NCBI RefSeq assembly: GCF_004345645.1
Contig: NZ_SLWS01000010.1
Span: 372,001 to 436,000 of the forward strand
Direction: 5' to 3'
DNA length: 64,000 nt
From: Actinocrispum wychmicini
GTDB taxonomy: Bacteria; Actinomycetota; Actinomycetes; Mycobacteriales; Pseudonocardiaceae
Shown here: positions 42,123-51,084 of the stretch, in pieces
Position numbering within the stretch: the first letter of the stretch is position 1
Layout: every line of letters begins with the position of its first letter
Program-made: the position numbers and the translations under genes
The notes under the pieces: generated by a model
Told to the model about the DNA's origin: nothing
Seen by the model: only the letters and a program-made list of their open reading frames with translations
Databases searched by the model: none

Positions 42123-43673
42123 ATGTCTGATCAGACAAAACACACAGTGAGCCGCCGGGGCGCGTTGGGAATCCTCGGTGGCATCGGGGCCGCGCCGCTG
42201 CTCGGCGCCACCCCCGCCGTCGCCGCGCCGTCGTTCGCGCCCTCGGCGGCCACCGGGTCCACGCCGGCGCAGGGCCTGCACCTCACGTTCGGGCGGGATC
42301 CCGCGCGGCAGATGGTGGTGTCCTGGATCACCGACCGGGCCGTGAACCGGCCGCGGGTCATGTACGGCACGCTCGAAGACGGTTTCGGCGCGTGCGTGCA
42401 GGCCGACACCAGCACCTACGTCGACGGCACGTCCGGCCGGACGGTGTGGGTGCACCACGCGCAACTCGAACGGTTACGTCCCAACACCAACTACATCTAC
42501 GCGGTGCAGCACGACGGCGCGACACCGGACGCGGGCACGTTCCGCACCGCGCCCTCCGGCCGGGCGCCGTTCACGTTCACCAGCTTCGGCGACCAGTCGG
42601 CGCCGCAGGTCACGTGGGCCAAGGACGGCACGGTCGGGCTGGACGCCAACTCCACACCGGCCACAAAGGACATCGTGACCGGCATCGAGACCGTGGCGCC
42701 CTTGTTCCACCTGCTCAACGGCGACCTGTGCTACGCCAACGTGGACGTCGACCGGATCCGGACGTGGAACAACTTCTTCACCAACAACACCCGGTCCGCG
42801 CGGTACCGGCCGTGGATGCCGGCCGCCGGCAACCACGAGATCGAACGGCGGAACGGCCCGATCGGCCTGGGCGCCTACCAGACGTACTTCAAGCTCCCGT
42901 CCACCGAGACCGACGCCGAGCTGGCCAACCTGTGGTACGCGTTCACCGCCGGCTCGGTGCGGGTGATCGTGCTGCAGAACGACGACAACTGCCTGCAGGA
43001 CGGCGGGGACGTCTACGTCAACGGCTACTCCGGCGGCCGTCAGCTGGCCTGGCTGGAGCGCGAACTCGCCGCGGCCCGGCGGTCGCGGGACGTCGACTGG
43101 ATCGTCGTGGCCATGCACCAGGTGATGATCTCGTCGTCCGACGCCAACGGCGCCGACCTGGGGCTGCGCCAGAAGTACGGCCCACTGTTCGACCGCTACG
43201 GCGTGGACCTCGTGCTGTGCGGGCACGAGCACGACTATGAACGCTCGCTCGCCGTGCGGGGTGTCGTCTCCGGCAGTGAGACGCTCACCCCGAACCCGGT
43301 GTCCAGCGCCACGGACGTGATCGACACCAGCAAGGGCACGGTGCACATGATCCTCGGCGGGGGCGGCGTGTCCGGCACGACCAACGGCCGGTTCTTCAAG
43401 GACGGCACGGCGAAGGTCATCACCGCGGTCTCCGCCCAGCCGGACCCGAACACCGGCAAGCGGGTGTCCACGTACGTCAAGGAGAAGGCCATTTGGAGCG
43501 GGGTCCGCGACCTGGACCACCCGTACGGGTTCGCCGCGTTCACCGTCGACCCCGGCCGCCGCCCTGGTGGGACCACATCGATGTACGTCACGTACTACAA
43601 CGTCAACAAGCCGTTCGGTGAGCTGACCGTGTTCGAGAAGTTCACCTTGCGGCGCAAACGGTCCGACGGCTGA
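42123..43673 (+). CDS. Secreted purple acid phosphatase-like metallophosphoesterase
   Basis: 516 residues with a Tat signal (SRRGALGILGGIG). An FN3-like N-terminal domain (LHLTFGRDPARQMVVSW) precedes the metallophosphoesterase domain with its metal-ligand motifs in order: SFGDQ, LNGDLCY, AAGNHE, VAMHQ, GHEHDYE. It is exported folded and hydrolyses phosphate esters outside. ATG behind GAGGAG. The PHO-box-like repeat upstream suggests induction by phosphate starvation. Confidence 0.92.
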   Translation: MSDQTKHTVSRRGALGILGGIGAAPLLGATPAVAAPSFAPSAATGSTPAQGLHLTFGRDPARQMVVSWITDRAVNRPRVMYGTLEDGFGACVQADTSTYVDGTSGRTVWVHHAQLERLRPNTNYIYAVQHDGATPDAGTFRTAPSGRAPFTFTSFGDQSAPQVTWAKDGTVGLDANSTPATKDIVTGIETVAPLFHLLNGDLCYANVDVDRIRTWNNFFTNNTRSARYRPWMPAAGNHEIERRNGPIGLGAYQTYFKLPSTETDAELANLWYAFTAGSVRVIVLQNDDNCLQDGGDVYVNGYSGGRQLAWLERELAAARRSRDVDWIVVAMHQVMISSSDANGADLGLRQKYGPLFDRYGVDLVLCGHEHDYERSLAVRGVVSGSETLTPNPVSSATDVIDTSKGTVHMILGGGGVSGTTNGRFFKDGTAKVITAVSAQPDPNTGKRVSTYVKEKAIWSGVRDLDHPYGFAAFTVDPGRRPGGTTSMYVTYYNVNKPFGELTVFEKFTLRRKRSDG

Positions 43674-43706
43674 CACGACGAGAGTGGTCCGTGGTGAGAT
43701 TGGATC

Positions 43707-44237
43707 ATGCCCATGGACCACTCGATCGTGCTCATCACCGGAATCCAGGCCGCCGGCAAGTCCACGGTCGCCCAGATGCTGGCCGCGCGGCTACCCCGGT
43801 CCGTGCACGTCAGAGGCGACATTTTCCGCCGCATGGTGGTCAACGGCCGGGCCGACATGACGCCGATCGCGTCCGAGGAGGCCGTGGACCAGCTGCGCCT
43901 GCGGCACCGGCTCACGGCCTTGACCTGTGACAACTACTTCCGGGCCGGGTTCACGGTGATCGCGCAGGACGTGATCCTCGGCGACAACCTCGCGGAAATG
44001 GTCGCGCTGATCGAGGAACGGCCGCTGCACGTGGTCGTGCTCGCGCCCCGGCCCGACGTGGTGACGGAGCGGGAACGGGCCAGGGCGAAGAGCGCCTACG
44101 GCGAGTGGACCCCGGCGATGCTCGACGAGGGGCTGCGCACCTCGACGCCGAAGATCGGCCTGTGGCTGGACACGTCCGAGCACACGCCGGAACAGACCGT
44201 GGCGGCGATCATGTCGCACTACCTGATGAGCCGGTAG
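43707..44237 (+). CDS. Small P-loop kinase/phosphotransferase (CPT-like)
   Basis: 176 residues. Walker A GIQAAGKST near the N-terminus, then VHVRGDIFRRMVVNG, a DVILGDN stretch and VVLAPRPDVVTERERAR, the layout of chloramphenicol-phosphotransferase-like and gluconate-kinase-like proteins. The substrate is unknown. It starts 33 nt after the phosphatase stop and may be cotranscribed. Its 3' end abuts a relic on the other strand. Confidence 0.8.
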   Translation: MPMDHSIVLITGIQAAGKSTVAQMLAARLPRSVHVRGDIFRRMVVNGRADMTPIASEEAVDQLRLRHRLTALTCDNYFRAGFTVIAQDVILGDNLAEMVALIEERPLHVVVLAPRPDVVTERERARAKSAYGEWTPAMLDEGLRTSTPKIGLWLDTSEHTPEQTVAAIMSHYLMSR

Positions 44238-44249
44238 AACCACGGGGTG

Positions 44250-44347
44250 GCCGGCCACCGTCGGCGAGGGGCCCGGTAGTAGCCGAGCCGCTCGCCGAGG
44301 TGGATGCCGTACATCTCCAACGCGGCCGTGGAGGTGCGGAACAGCCG
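44250..44347 (-). pseudogene. N-terminal relic of a methyltransferase gene
   Basis: Directly after the PhoD stop the minus strand reads RLFRTSTAALEMYGIHLGER, then LGYYRA; the familiar next words LADGG continue in another frame. This is the dimerisation helix opening of class I SAM methyltransferases of actinomycetes. Start codon and the whole catalytic part are missing. Confidence 0.5.
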
Positions 44348-44348
44348 G

Positions 44349-46121
44349 TTACGCGGGTTCGTCGGACCGTTTCCCGATCGGTCCGGTCGCCGGGCTGAGG
44401 CGACGGCTGCCGGCCAGGGTCTGCCAGCCCGTCACGTACGCCGTCCTGGTGGTGGGGACGATCCGCGGGTCCGGCACGGTGTCGGTCGGCGTCGGGGTGT
44501 GGTGGAAGTCCGCCTGCACCCGGTCCGGCGTCACATCCACCAGGGTGAAGCCGTGGCCGAGGCCGTTGAGGTACTTGATCCACGGGTTCACGGTGGTCAG
44601 CGTGGACGTGATCTGCCGGACCGCGCCGACCGCGGCCGACGCCGGGGTGCCTTTCGGCAGCGAGCCGCGCACCAGCTCGTAGAACCCGTCGCTGGTGACC
44701 GACGGGCACACGAACTCGACCCCGGCCGACGTGTACCCGGCGCCGAGTTTGGTCGGGATGTCCATCGCCCAGGACGAGTGGATGTCGCCGGTGAGCACCA
44801 CGACGTCGCCGGCGCCGGCCGGCTGCGCGGCCAGGTGGCTGATCAGGTTCGTCTGGTCGGCCTGGTAGCCGTCCCACTGGTCGGAGTTGAGCATGGTCAG
44901 GTTCGCCGGCGCGCCCAGGACGGCGCCGGGGAACCGGACCGGGGTGAACACCACCTGGTTGCCGATCAGGTGCCAGCGCGCGCCGCGCCGCGCGACGCCG
45001 TCCTTCAGCCAGCGCAACTGTTCCGGCTCGGGCAGGTGCCGGTGGGGGTCGGCCAGCTGGGCGTCCACCGCGGGGATGCCGGTCGGGATGAAGCCGCCGC
45101 CGGTCTTGGTGAACGGCGGCACGTCCACCTGCGCGCTGCGGTTCTGCCGTGTCTCCACAATGGACAGATCGCCGAGTGGGCCGAAGTGGAACCGTTTGAA
45201 GAACCGGATGCCCCGGTGCGGCACCCGGCGCTGCTCGGGCAGCCGGAACGGCATCCACTCGAGGTACGCCTGGTAGGCCGCCTGCCTGCGGGCCGCGAAA
45301 CTGCCCTCAGTGCCCGGTGTGTGGTTCTCCGCGCCGGTGTCCCACGCGTTGTTGGCGACCTCGTGGTCGTCGAAGATGGTGATCCAGGGATGCCTGCGGT
45401 GCGCGAACGCCAGGTCCGAGTCGGCCTTGTGCAACGCGTGCCGCAGCCGGTAGCCGGCGAGGTCGATCGTCTCGGTCGCGGGAATGCCGTCGCGCTTGCC
45501 GACCAGCTCGATGGGGCCGTAGCGGTCGGCGCCGTTGCCGTACTCGTAGATGTAGTCGCCGACGTGCAGGACGAAATCCAGATCGTCGCGTTCGCCCAAC
45601 GCGCGGTACGCCGAGAAGTAGCCGCCCGTGTAGTTGCTGCACGACACCAGCGCGAAGCGCAAGGCGTGCAGCTCGTCGCCGTCGTCCGGCGCGGTCCGGG
45701 TCTCGCCGACAGGACTCGTCTCGCCGTTGGCACGGAACCGGTAGAAGTACTTGGTGTACGGCTCCAGGTCCGTGACGTCGACCTTCACCGTGTGGTCCGA
45801 GGACGCGCTCGTCGTCACGGTGTCGCGCTGAACCACGCACCGGAACTGCGGGTCCCGCGCGACCTCCCAGTGGACCCGCATGCCCCGGCCGTGGCCACTG
45901 CCCGGGGTGGCCACCACACCGCGCTCCGGCGGGGGAGTGGCGCGCGTCCAGATGACCACGGCGTCCCCGGTCGGGTCACCGCTGGCGACGCCGTACCCGA
46001 AGATCCCGTTGCTCGCGGGCGCCGCCGCGGCCGCGACGTCGAAGACCCGAAGAGGTCCAGCCATGGCGACCGCGCCGAGCGCCGCGCCCTTCAACACCGT
46101 CCGTCTACTGGCTCCATCCAT
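44349..46121 (-). CDS. phoD: PhoD-family alkaline phosphatase (Tat-exported)
   Basis: 590 residues. Tat signal (SRRTVLKGAALGAVAM), the PhoD N-terminal domain (GYGVASGDPTGDAVVIWTRA) and catalytic domain with LVSCSNYTGGYFSAYRAL (metal Cys), DFVLHVGDYIYEYGNG, TIFDDHEVANN and VVLTGDIHSSWAMD. It hydrolyses phosphomono- and diesters outside the cell. The ATG at 46121 has AAGGGTG upstream. A single GTTCAC (PHO half-site, 46158-46163 on the minus strand) lies 37 nt upstream. With the purple acid phosphatase it forms a phosphate-scavenging neighbourhood. Confidence 0.94.
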   Translation of the reverse strand: MDGASRRTVLKGAALGAVAMAGPLRVFDVAAAAAPASNGIFGYGVASGDPTGDAVVIWTRATPPPERGVVATPGSGHGRGMRVHWEVARDPQFRCVVQRDTVTTSASSDHTVKVDVTDLEPYTKYFYRFRANGETSPVGETRTAPDDGDELHALRFALVSCSNYTGGYFSAYRALGERDDLDFVLHVGDYIYEYGNGADRYGPIELVGKRDGIPATETIDLAGYRLRHALHKADSDLAFAHRRHPWITIFDDHEVANNAWDTGAENHTPGTEGSFAARRQAAYQAYLEWMPFRLPEQRRVPHRGIRFFKRFHFGPLGDLSIVETRQNRSAQVDVPPFTKTGGGFIPTGIPAVDAQLADPHRHLPEPEQLRWLKDGVARRGARWHLIGNQVVFTPVRFPGAVLGAPANLTMLNSDQWDGYQADQTNLISHLAAQPAGAGDVVVLTGDIHSSWAMDIPTKLGAGYTSAGVEFVCPSVTSDGFYELVRGSLPKGTPASAAVGAVRQITSTLTTVNPWIKYLNGLGHGFTLVDVTPDRVQADFHHTPTPTDTVPDPRIVPTTRTAYVTGWQTLAGSRRLSPATGPIGKRSDEPA

Positions 46122-46165
46122 ACCGCACACCCTTATCGAGCGCGCCGGGCGGAACAAGTGAACAG

Positions 46166-46765
46166 TTAGTAGGTGACACGGTAGGAGATGTGCGTCGCCA
46201 TCCCACTCGTCGACTTGATCTGCGCGAACGCCGGCGTCCCGATGTCGTCCAGCAGGCGTTCGCCGGCACCCAGCACAACGGGGGAGATGTGCAGGTGCAG
46301 CTCGTCCAACAGGCCGGCCCGGATGTACTGCTGAACGGTCTGTGCCCCGCCGGCGACACCCACCGTCATGTCCCCGGCGGCCGCGTGCGCCTGCTTCAGC
46401 GCGGACTCGATGCCGTCCGTGACAAAGTGGAACGTCGTCCCACCCGCCATGGTCACCGACTCACGCGGGTGGTTCGTCAGGACGAAGACCGGCGCGTGAT
46501 ACGGCGGGTTGTCGCCCCACCACCCCGTCCACTCGAGGTCCCACGCACCCCGACCCGAGCCGAACATGTTGCGGCCCATGACGAACGCGCCGTAGCCATC
46601 GGCGAGGGCCTTGACCGCCTCAGCGTCCGCCGACCCCTCCTCGTGCTCGAACATCCACGTGTGCAATTCCTCCCCGCGCTCGCCTAGCGGGTCGGCGAGG
46701 CTCTGGTTCGGCCCGGCCGAGTAACCGTCGGCGGAAACGGTGATGTGCGCGATCACTTTGCTCAT
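46166..46765 (-). CDS. RibD-C/dihydrofolate-reductase-like protein
   Basis: 199 residues: VIAHITVSADGYSAGPNQS, AFVMGRNMFG, YHAPVFVLTNHPRE and VGVAGGAQTVQQYIRAGLLDELHLHISPVVLG, the standard pattern of the YyaP/YwjB DHFR-fold group, NADPH-dependent reductases of unknown substrate. It is upstream of phoD on the same strand with 44 nt between; cotranscription is possible, but phoD has its own site. Confidence 0.9.
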   Translation of the reverse strand: MSKVIAHITVSADGYSAGPNQSLADPLGERGEELHTWMFEHEEGSADAEAVKALADGYGAFVMGRNMFGSGRGAWDLEWTGWWGDNPPYHAPVFVLTNHPRESVTMAGGTTFHFVTDGIESALKQAHAAAGDMTVGVAGGAQTVQQYIRAGLLDELHLHISPVVLGAGERLLDDIGTPAFAQIKSTSGMATHISYRVTY

Positions 46766-46933
46766 GCCCAGACTGACCCGCGCGCTGGAAAAAACTCATC
46801 GCTGATCCACCAGATTTCACCGGCAAGAGCTGAGACTTCGTTCATGACTACGTCAACAGTTGAAAACATAAGTGACGAAAAGTCGAAGTAACAGCTCACG
46901 AAGGCAGGGGCCTGAGTGTGCGTCGCTGCCGTG
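46766..46933. other. Short non-coding gap
   Basis: 168 bp between two minus-strand genes, more AT-rich around 46840-46900; no hairpin or gene recognised. It must hold the promoter of the DHFR-like gene. Confidence 0.4.
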
Positions 46934-47677
46934 CTATCGCTGGTACGCGAGCCACTCGTCGAAGGTGGTCGGGGCGATTCGGGCGGTCTCGTCGGGCAGG
47001 AGGACGTTGCCGGCCATTTCCAGGCCGAACAGGGTTGCCCAGGTCGGCACCAGTTTCACGGTGCGGCCTTGGGCTTCGTTGGTACGCCTCGCCATGTCGA
47101 CGAGGTCCTGTGGCTCCGGGCCGGCGATGTCGACGCGACCTTGCTGTGGGGCACTTGCGGCGACTTCGGCGAGAACGTCGGCGACGTCGTCGGGGGCGAT
47201 CGGCTGGACGAGCAGGGGGGCGATGGCGGCGATCCCGTCCTGCTCCGCCCAGCTGGCCACCATCGCGGCGAAGTCGTGGAACTGGGTGGCCCGGACGATC
47301 GTCCACGGCACGGGGCCGGCGGCCACGAGGCGCTCCTGTTCGCGTTTGCCAGCGTAATGGGCGTTGCCTTCGACGCGGTCCACGCCGACGATCGACAACA
47401 GCACGTGATGGCGGACGCCGGCCCGGTGTTCGGCGGCGAGCAGGTTCTGGGTGGTGGCGTTGAAGTAGGCCACTGTCGCGGCTCGGTCGGTCGTCGGCCC
47501 GTTGGCGACGTCGACGACCGCTTCGACGCCGGTGAGTGCCTGGTCGAGTCCGTCGCCGGTCTGGAGGTCCACGCCCAGTGCGCGGCTGACGCGCACGACA
47601 TCGTGGCCATCCCGGTCGAGCGCGGTGACCGTACGGGACCCGATGTTCCCGGTCGCGCCGACGACTGCGATCCGCAT
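46934..47677 (-). CDS. NmrA-like NAD(P)-binding protein
   Basis: 247 residues. N-terminal Rossmann motif MRIAVVGATGNIGSRTVTAL, then VEAVVDVANGPTTDRAA and VPWTIVRATQFHDF, characteristic of atypical short-chain dehydrogenases of the NmrA/HSCARG group, which sense or use NADPH. Start MRIAVV at 47677 with GAGGAAG 6 nt upstream. Substrate unknown. Confidence 0.88.
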   Translation of the reverse strand: MRIAVVGATGNIGSRTVTALDRDGHDVVRVSRALGVDLQTGDGLDQALTGVEAVVDVANGPTTDRAATVAYFNATTQNLLAAEHRAGVRHHVLLSIVGVDRVEGNAHYAGKREQERLVAAGPVPWTIVRATQFHDFAAMVASWAEQDGIAAIAPLLVQPIAPDDVADVLAEVAASAPQQGRVDIAGPEPQDLVDMARRTNEAQGRTVKLVPTWATLFGLEMAGNVLLPDETARIAPTTFDEWLAYQR

Positions 47678-47771
47678 GACGATCTTCCTCTCCACGTCGT
47701 TACCGTATCGACGTTATCTTGGCCTGGGCGGATCCGCAGACGCTGGTCAAAGTCGGCGCGTGGGTGACGCG

Positions 47772-49316
47772 CTACAACTCCCGGTGGTCGGCCCGGTCCA
47801 CCACGGTGTCCGCGACCGGACGGCTCGTGGTGACGCGGAAGTCGGTGACACCGTCCATCGTGAAGGTCGGGACGTTCGGTGCCTTGTCCGTTCGGGTGTG
47901 GTGGAAGTCGACGTCGGCGACGTCCCGCAGGACGATGGCGGGCCGGGTGTCGGTCCTGTCGTAGCGGGTCTCCACGTTGTCGAAGGTGATTCCCTTGGCG
48001 TGCCTGACGAACCAGCCGAAGGCCGGCAGGGTGCCGAACATGCTGGGCTCGGGGTAGGCGGTCTCCAGTTCGGGCGGGTCAGCCACGGCGTCGTTCATGG
48101 ACAGGCCGCCGAGCGTGTGGTGGCGGATGTTGCTGATCCGGATGTCTTCGATCGCGTGGCCGGGGATGCCGGCGATGGTCGACGGGTAGCGGGGGTCGGA
48201 GTTGTAGGCCACGACGTCACTGATGTTGACCCGGCGCAGGGTGCCCACCGGGACACCGGCCGGGCCGCGCATCCGGGCGCCCAGGCGGAGGAAGAACGGC
48301 ATCTGGACGTTCCGCATGGTGATGTTGCTGACCGTCACGTCCTCCAGCAGGCCGCCGTCGACCGTTTCCAGTGCGAGGCCACGGCAGTACTCGAAGATGA
48401 TGTTGGTGATCGCGATGTTCTTGAAGCCGCCGTTGGCCTCGGTGCCGAACTTGATCCGGCCGGTGCGGCCGTAGCCGGCGGTCTTGTACGTGCCGTCCAC
48501 CAGGGTGCCCAGGTCGTAGCCGCTGACCATGCAGTTGTCGATGGTGACGTTCTCGGTCGCCCTGGCCGTGTTCAGCGCGTACGAGCTCTTCAGCACGATG
48601 CCGTCGTCGTTGGGGGAGTTGACGGTCGTGTTCGAGATCCGGACGTTCTTGCAGCAGTCGATGTTGATGCCGTCGCGGTTGGTGTCGATGACCAGGCCGT
48701 CGATCCGGAAGTTGTCCACCCCGGTGGGCAGGATGCCGAAGTGGCCGCCGTTGACGATGGTGACGTCCCGGATGGCCACGTTCCGGCACAGCTTCAGCGA
48801 GATCGCCTTGTTTCCCTGCAGTGGCGCGGACTCCTTGCTGCCGCCGGCCACCAGGCCCTTGCCGTCGATCCGGCCGGGGCCGAAGATCGTCACGTCCTCA
48901 AGGCCCTCGCCCCAGATCAGACTGTTGTGCCAGTGGCTGTGGCCGAAGTCCTGGTACGGGTTGCCCGCGCCGGGCTCGGCCGGGTCGTAGCCGCGGCCGT
49001 TCGCCGGGACGGCGGCCAGGATCGTCGCGTTCTGGTCCAGGTACAGCGCGACCCTGCTCTTCAACCGGATCGAGTAGCTGGCGTACACGCCCGGCGGGAA
49101 GTACACCGTGCCGCCGCCCTGGGCGGCTGTGTCGATGGCGCGGTTGATGGCGTCGCTGTCGATGGTGACGCCGTCGCCGCGGGCGCCGAACCGCCGGACG
49201 TCGAAAACTCCGCCGGGACCGGGCGGAGTGGGTTCCGCGTTCGCTGTTCCGGCCGTCACCAGGGGCAGGGCAGCGGCTCCCACGGTGACCATCCGTCGGC
49301 GGGAGAACGTGCTCAT
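47772..49316 (-). CDS. Secreted GH28 polygalacturonase-like protein (Tat)
   Basis: 514 residues. Tat signal (SRRRMVTVGAAALPLV), the RFGARGDG opening of pectin lyase-fold proteins, parallel beta-helix, then NRDGINIDCCKNVRIS and NSPNDDGIVLKSSY (catalytic Asp pair), FGILPTGV in place of the histidine motif and GRIKFGTE (RIK). GH28 enzymes cleave polygalacturonan, rhamnogalacturonan or related polymers. RBS AAGGAG. It follows another GH28 gene; a hairpin separates them. Confidence 0.88.
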   Translation of the reverse strand: MSTFSRRRMVTVGAAALPLVTAGTANAEPTPPGPGGVFDVRRFGARGDGVTIDSDAINRAIDTAAQGGGTVYFPPGVYASYSIRLKSRVALYLDQNATILAAVPANGRGYDPAEPGAGNPYQDFGHSHWHNSLIWGEGLEDVTIFGPGRIDGKGLVAGGSKESAPLQGNKAISLKLCRNVAIRDVTIVNGGHFGILPTGVDNFRIDGLVIDTNRDGINIDCCKNVRISNTTVNSPNDDGIVLKSSYALNTARATENVTIDNCMVSGYDLGTLVDGTYKTAGYGRTGRIKFGTEANGGFKNIAITNIIFEYCRGLALETVDGGLLEDVTVSNITMRNVQMPFFLRLGARMRGPAGVPVGTLRRVNISDVVAYNSDPRYPSTIAGIPGHAIEDIRISNIRHHTLGGLSMNDAVADPPELETAYPEPSMFGTLPAFGWFVRHAKGITFDNVETRYDRTDTRPAIVLRDVADVDFHHTRTDKAPNVPTFTMDGVTDFRVTTSRPVADTVVDRADHREL

Positions 49317-49334
49317 GTGGCTCCTTGGGGAAAG

Positions 49335-49361
49335 GGCGCCACCGGCCGGGCCGGTGGCGCC
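49335..49361 (-). terminator. Hairpin between the two GH28 genes
   Basis: GGCGCCACCGGC (49335-49346) pairs with 49350-49361 across a CGG loop, in the 56-nt gap after the first GH28 gene. Probable partial or full terminator. Confidence 0.75.
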
Positions 49362-49372
49362 GTCGCGAGGTC

Positions 49373-50860
49373 CTAGGAACAACTGCTGGACGAGCCGGTG
49401 TTGCCGATCCGCAACGCGCCGCCGCCGGTGTTCTGGCTGCTGGTGACACAGAACCCGGTGACGCTCTGGAACAGCAGGTCCGACGGGCTCTTGCCGCCCT
49501 TCTGCGCGGTGAAGTGGTCGAATGTCAGCGCGCTGGCGGTGTTGGCGATGACCGCGGGCCGGCCGTCGTCCTTGCCGAACCGCACCGAGCTGTTGACGAA
49601 CTTGATGTTGTTGGCGTTGTGGATGTACCACCCGTACGCCGGGCGGGTGCCGATGCTCTTCGGGTTGTAGTCCTTCGGGTCGTTGCTCGGCACGCCGGTG
49701 CCCATCGTGTCGTGGCCGCCGGGCAGGGTCAGGTTGACGTTGGTGAACGTGACGTCGCTGATCTGGTTGGCGTTGGCCTCGCCCCACAGCGTCGGGCTGA
49801 ACGAGCCGGCGCTGGTCCCGGTGATGTTGTCGTACGTGATGTCGTGGATCCGGCCGACCCCCGGGCTGTTGCCGCATCGCTTGCGGGTGCCGATCTTCTG
49901 GGTGATCGGCGAGGCCGTGCCGGACAGTTTGATGTCGCGGTAGTGCACGTCGGAGATGACCGCGCCGTCCATCGAGACCATGCCCAGGCCGGACTTGCCG
50001 GCGCCGGTGATCTCGATCTGCTGGAAGTTGTAGTCGGTGAAGTCGCCGCACGTCTCCGAGCCGAACATCAGGGCGTTGCAGCACTTCGCCGACAGGTGCG
50101 CGTCGGTCACGGTGACGTGCCCGTTGGGCAGCTTGGCGCCCAGCGCGTAGTCGCTCTTGAACACCAGCGCGTCGTCGTTGGCGGCGTCGTTGATGTTGGT
50201 GATCTTGACGTTCTGGGTGCTGATGATGTTCCAGCCGTCGCGGTCGCCCGCGGTGGAGATGGTGAGGTGGTCGCTGGTGACGCCGGTGCAGCCGTTGATC
50301 AGCGCGGCGAAGTGGCCGCCGCGTTTGAGGGTGATCCCGGACAGGGTCAGGTTGGTGCACCGGGTGATCGAGATGATCTTGTCGGCCTGGCCGCTCTTCG
50401 GGTTGCCGGTGATCAGGTGGCCGCCGCCGTCGATGGTGCCTTCGCCGACGAAACTGACGTTGTCGACCTTGTCGCCGAAGAACATGGCGTTGTGGAAGTG
50501 GCTGTGGCCGTAGTCCTGGTACTTGTCGAACGGGTTGTCCTCGGGCTTGTCGTACCCGGACGACGAGCCGGTGATGGTGGATCCCTTGTCCAGCTGGATG
50601 GTCACGCCGCTCTTGAGGTGGACGGTGCCGGCCGCGAGGTACGTGCCGGCGGCGAACCGGACCACGCCGTTGCCCGACATGCTCGCGGCGTTGATCGCCC
50701 TGTCGATCGCGGGCGCGTCGTTGGTGACGCCGTCGCCGGCCGCGCCGAAGCTCTTGATGCCGAACACGGCGGGCCCGGCAGTCGCCATGCCCGCCCCACC
50801 CCCGAGGACTGCCATGCTCACGGCGGCGAGCCCCGCCCATGTGGCCTTACGTGCGAACAC
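49373..50860 (-). CDS. Secreted GH28-like glycoside hydrolase (Sec)
   Basis: 495 residues. Signal peptide (ATWAGLAAVSMAVLGGGAGMATAGPA) then FGIKSFGAAGDGVTND, the GH28 opening, and a beta-helix with DRDGWNIISTQNVKIT, NINDAANDDALVFKSDYALG (Asp motif) and MFGSETCGDF. Cysteine pairs at the end suggest disulfides. Start GTG at 50860 behind GAGGGAG; a longer frame to 51025 lacks a signal peptide. It is about half identical in layout to its downstream neighbour, so a tandem duplicate is likely. Confidence 0.85.
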   Translation of the reverse strand: MFARKATWAGLAAVSMAVLGGGAGMATAGPAVFGIKSFGAAGDGVTNDAPAIDRAINAASMSGNGVVRFAAGTYLAAGTVHLKSGVTIQLDKGSTITGSSSGYDKPEDNPFDKYQDYGHSHFHNAMFFGDKVDNVSFVGEGTIDGGGHLITGNPKSGQADKIISITRCTNLTLSGITLKRGGHFAALINGCTGVTSDHLTISTAGDRDGWNIISTQNVKITNINDAANDDALVFKSDYALGAKLPNGHVTVTDAHLSAKCCNALMFGSETCGDFTDYNFQQIEITGAGKSGLGMVSMDGAVISDVHYRDIKLSGTASPITQKIGTRKRCGNSPGVGRIHDITYDNITGTSAGSFSPTLWGEANANQISDVTFTNVNLTLPGGHDTMGTGVPSNDPKDYNPKSIGTRPAYGWYIHNANNIKFVNSSVRFGKDDGRPAVIANTASALTFDHFTAQKGGKSPSDLLFQSVTGFCVTSSQNTGGGALRIGNTGSSSSCS

Positions 50861-51016
50861 GTGCCTGACTCCCTCTTCGTCGCAGGGAAGTTCACAGGCG
50901 TCGCCGGCACCGGGTGACACGCGCCGAAACATCCTGTAAACCTTTTCATGGCGGCGTGTCGACCAGGCTAGAAGTCCGGGATCGGATGAGTCAAGACGGC
51001 AACCACAACGAGAGCA

Positions 51017-51062
51017 GGTCTTCAAGACCTACCAACCCCCCGGTTGGTAGGTCTTGAAGACC
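51017..51062. terminator. 21-bp perfect inverted repeat with nested palindromes
   Basis: 51017-51037 pairs perfectly with 51042-51062 across CCCC. Each arm holds its own palindrome (GGTCTT-C-AAGACC). It lies 22 nt after the serine-hydrolase stop and should end the PadR-led operon. Confidence 0.85.
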
Positions 51063-51084
51063 GCGGCACCTACCGGTGGTCGGG

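Noticed and set aside
47772..50840. Single 1022-codon frame across both GH28 genes
   Set aside because: The N-terminal half is out of frame with the upstream GH28 gene and has no similarity; two separate genes with their own signals and a hairpin between them fit better.
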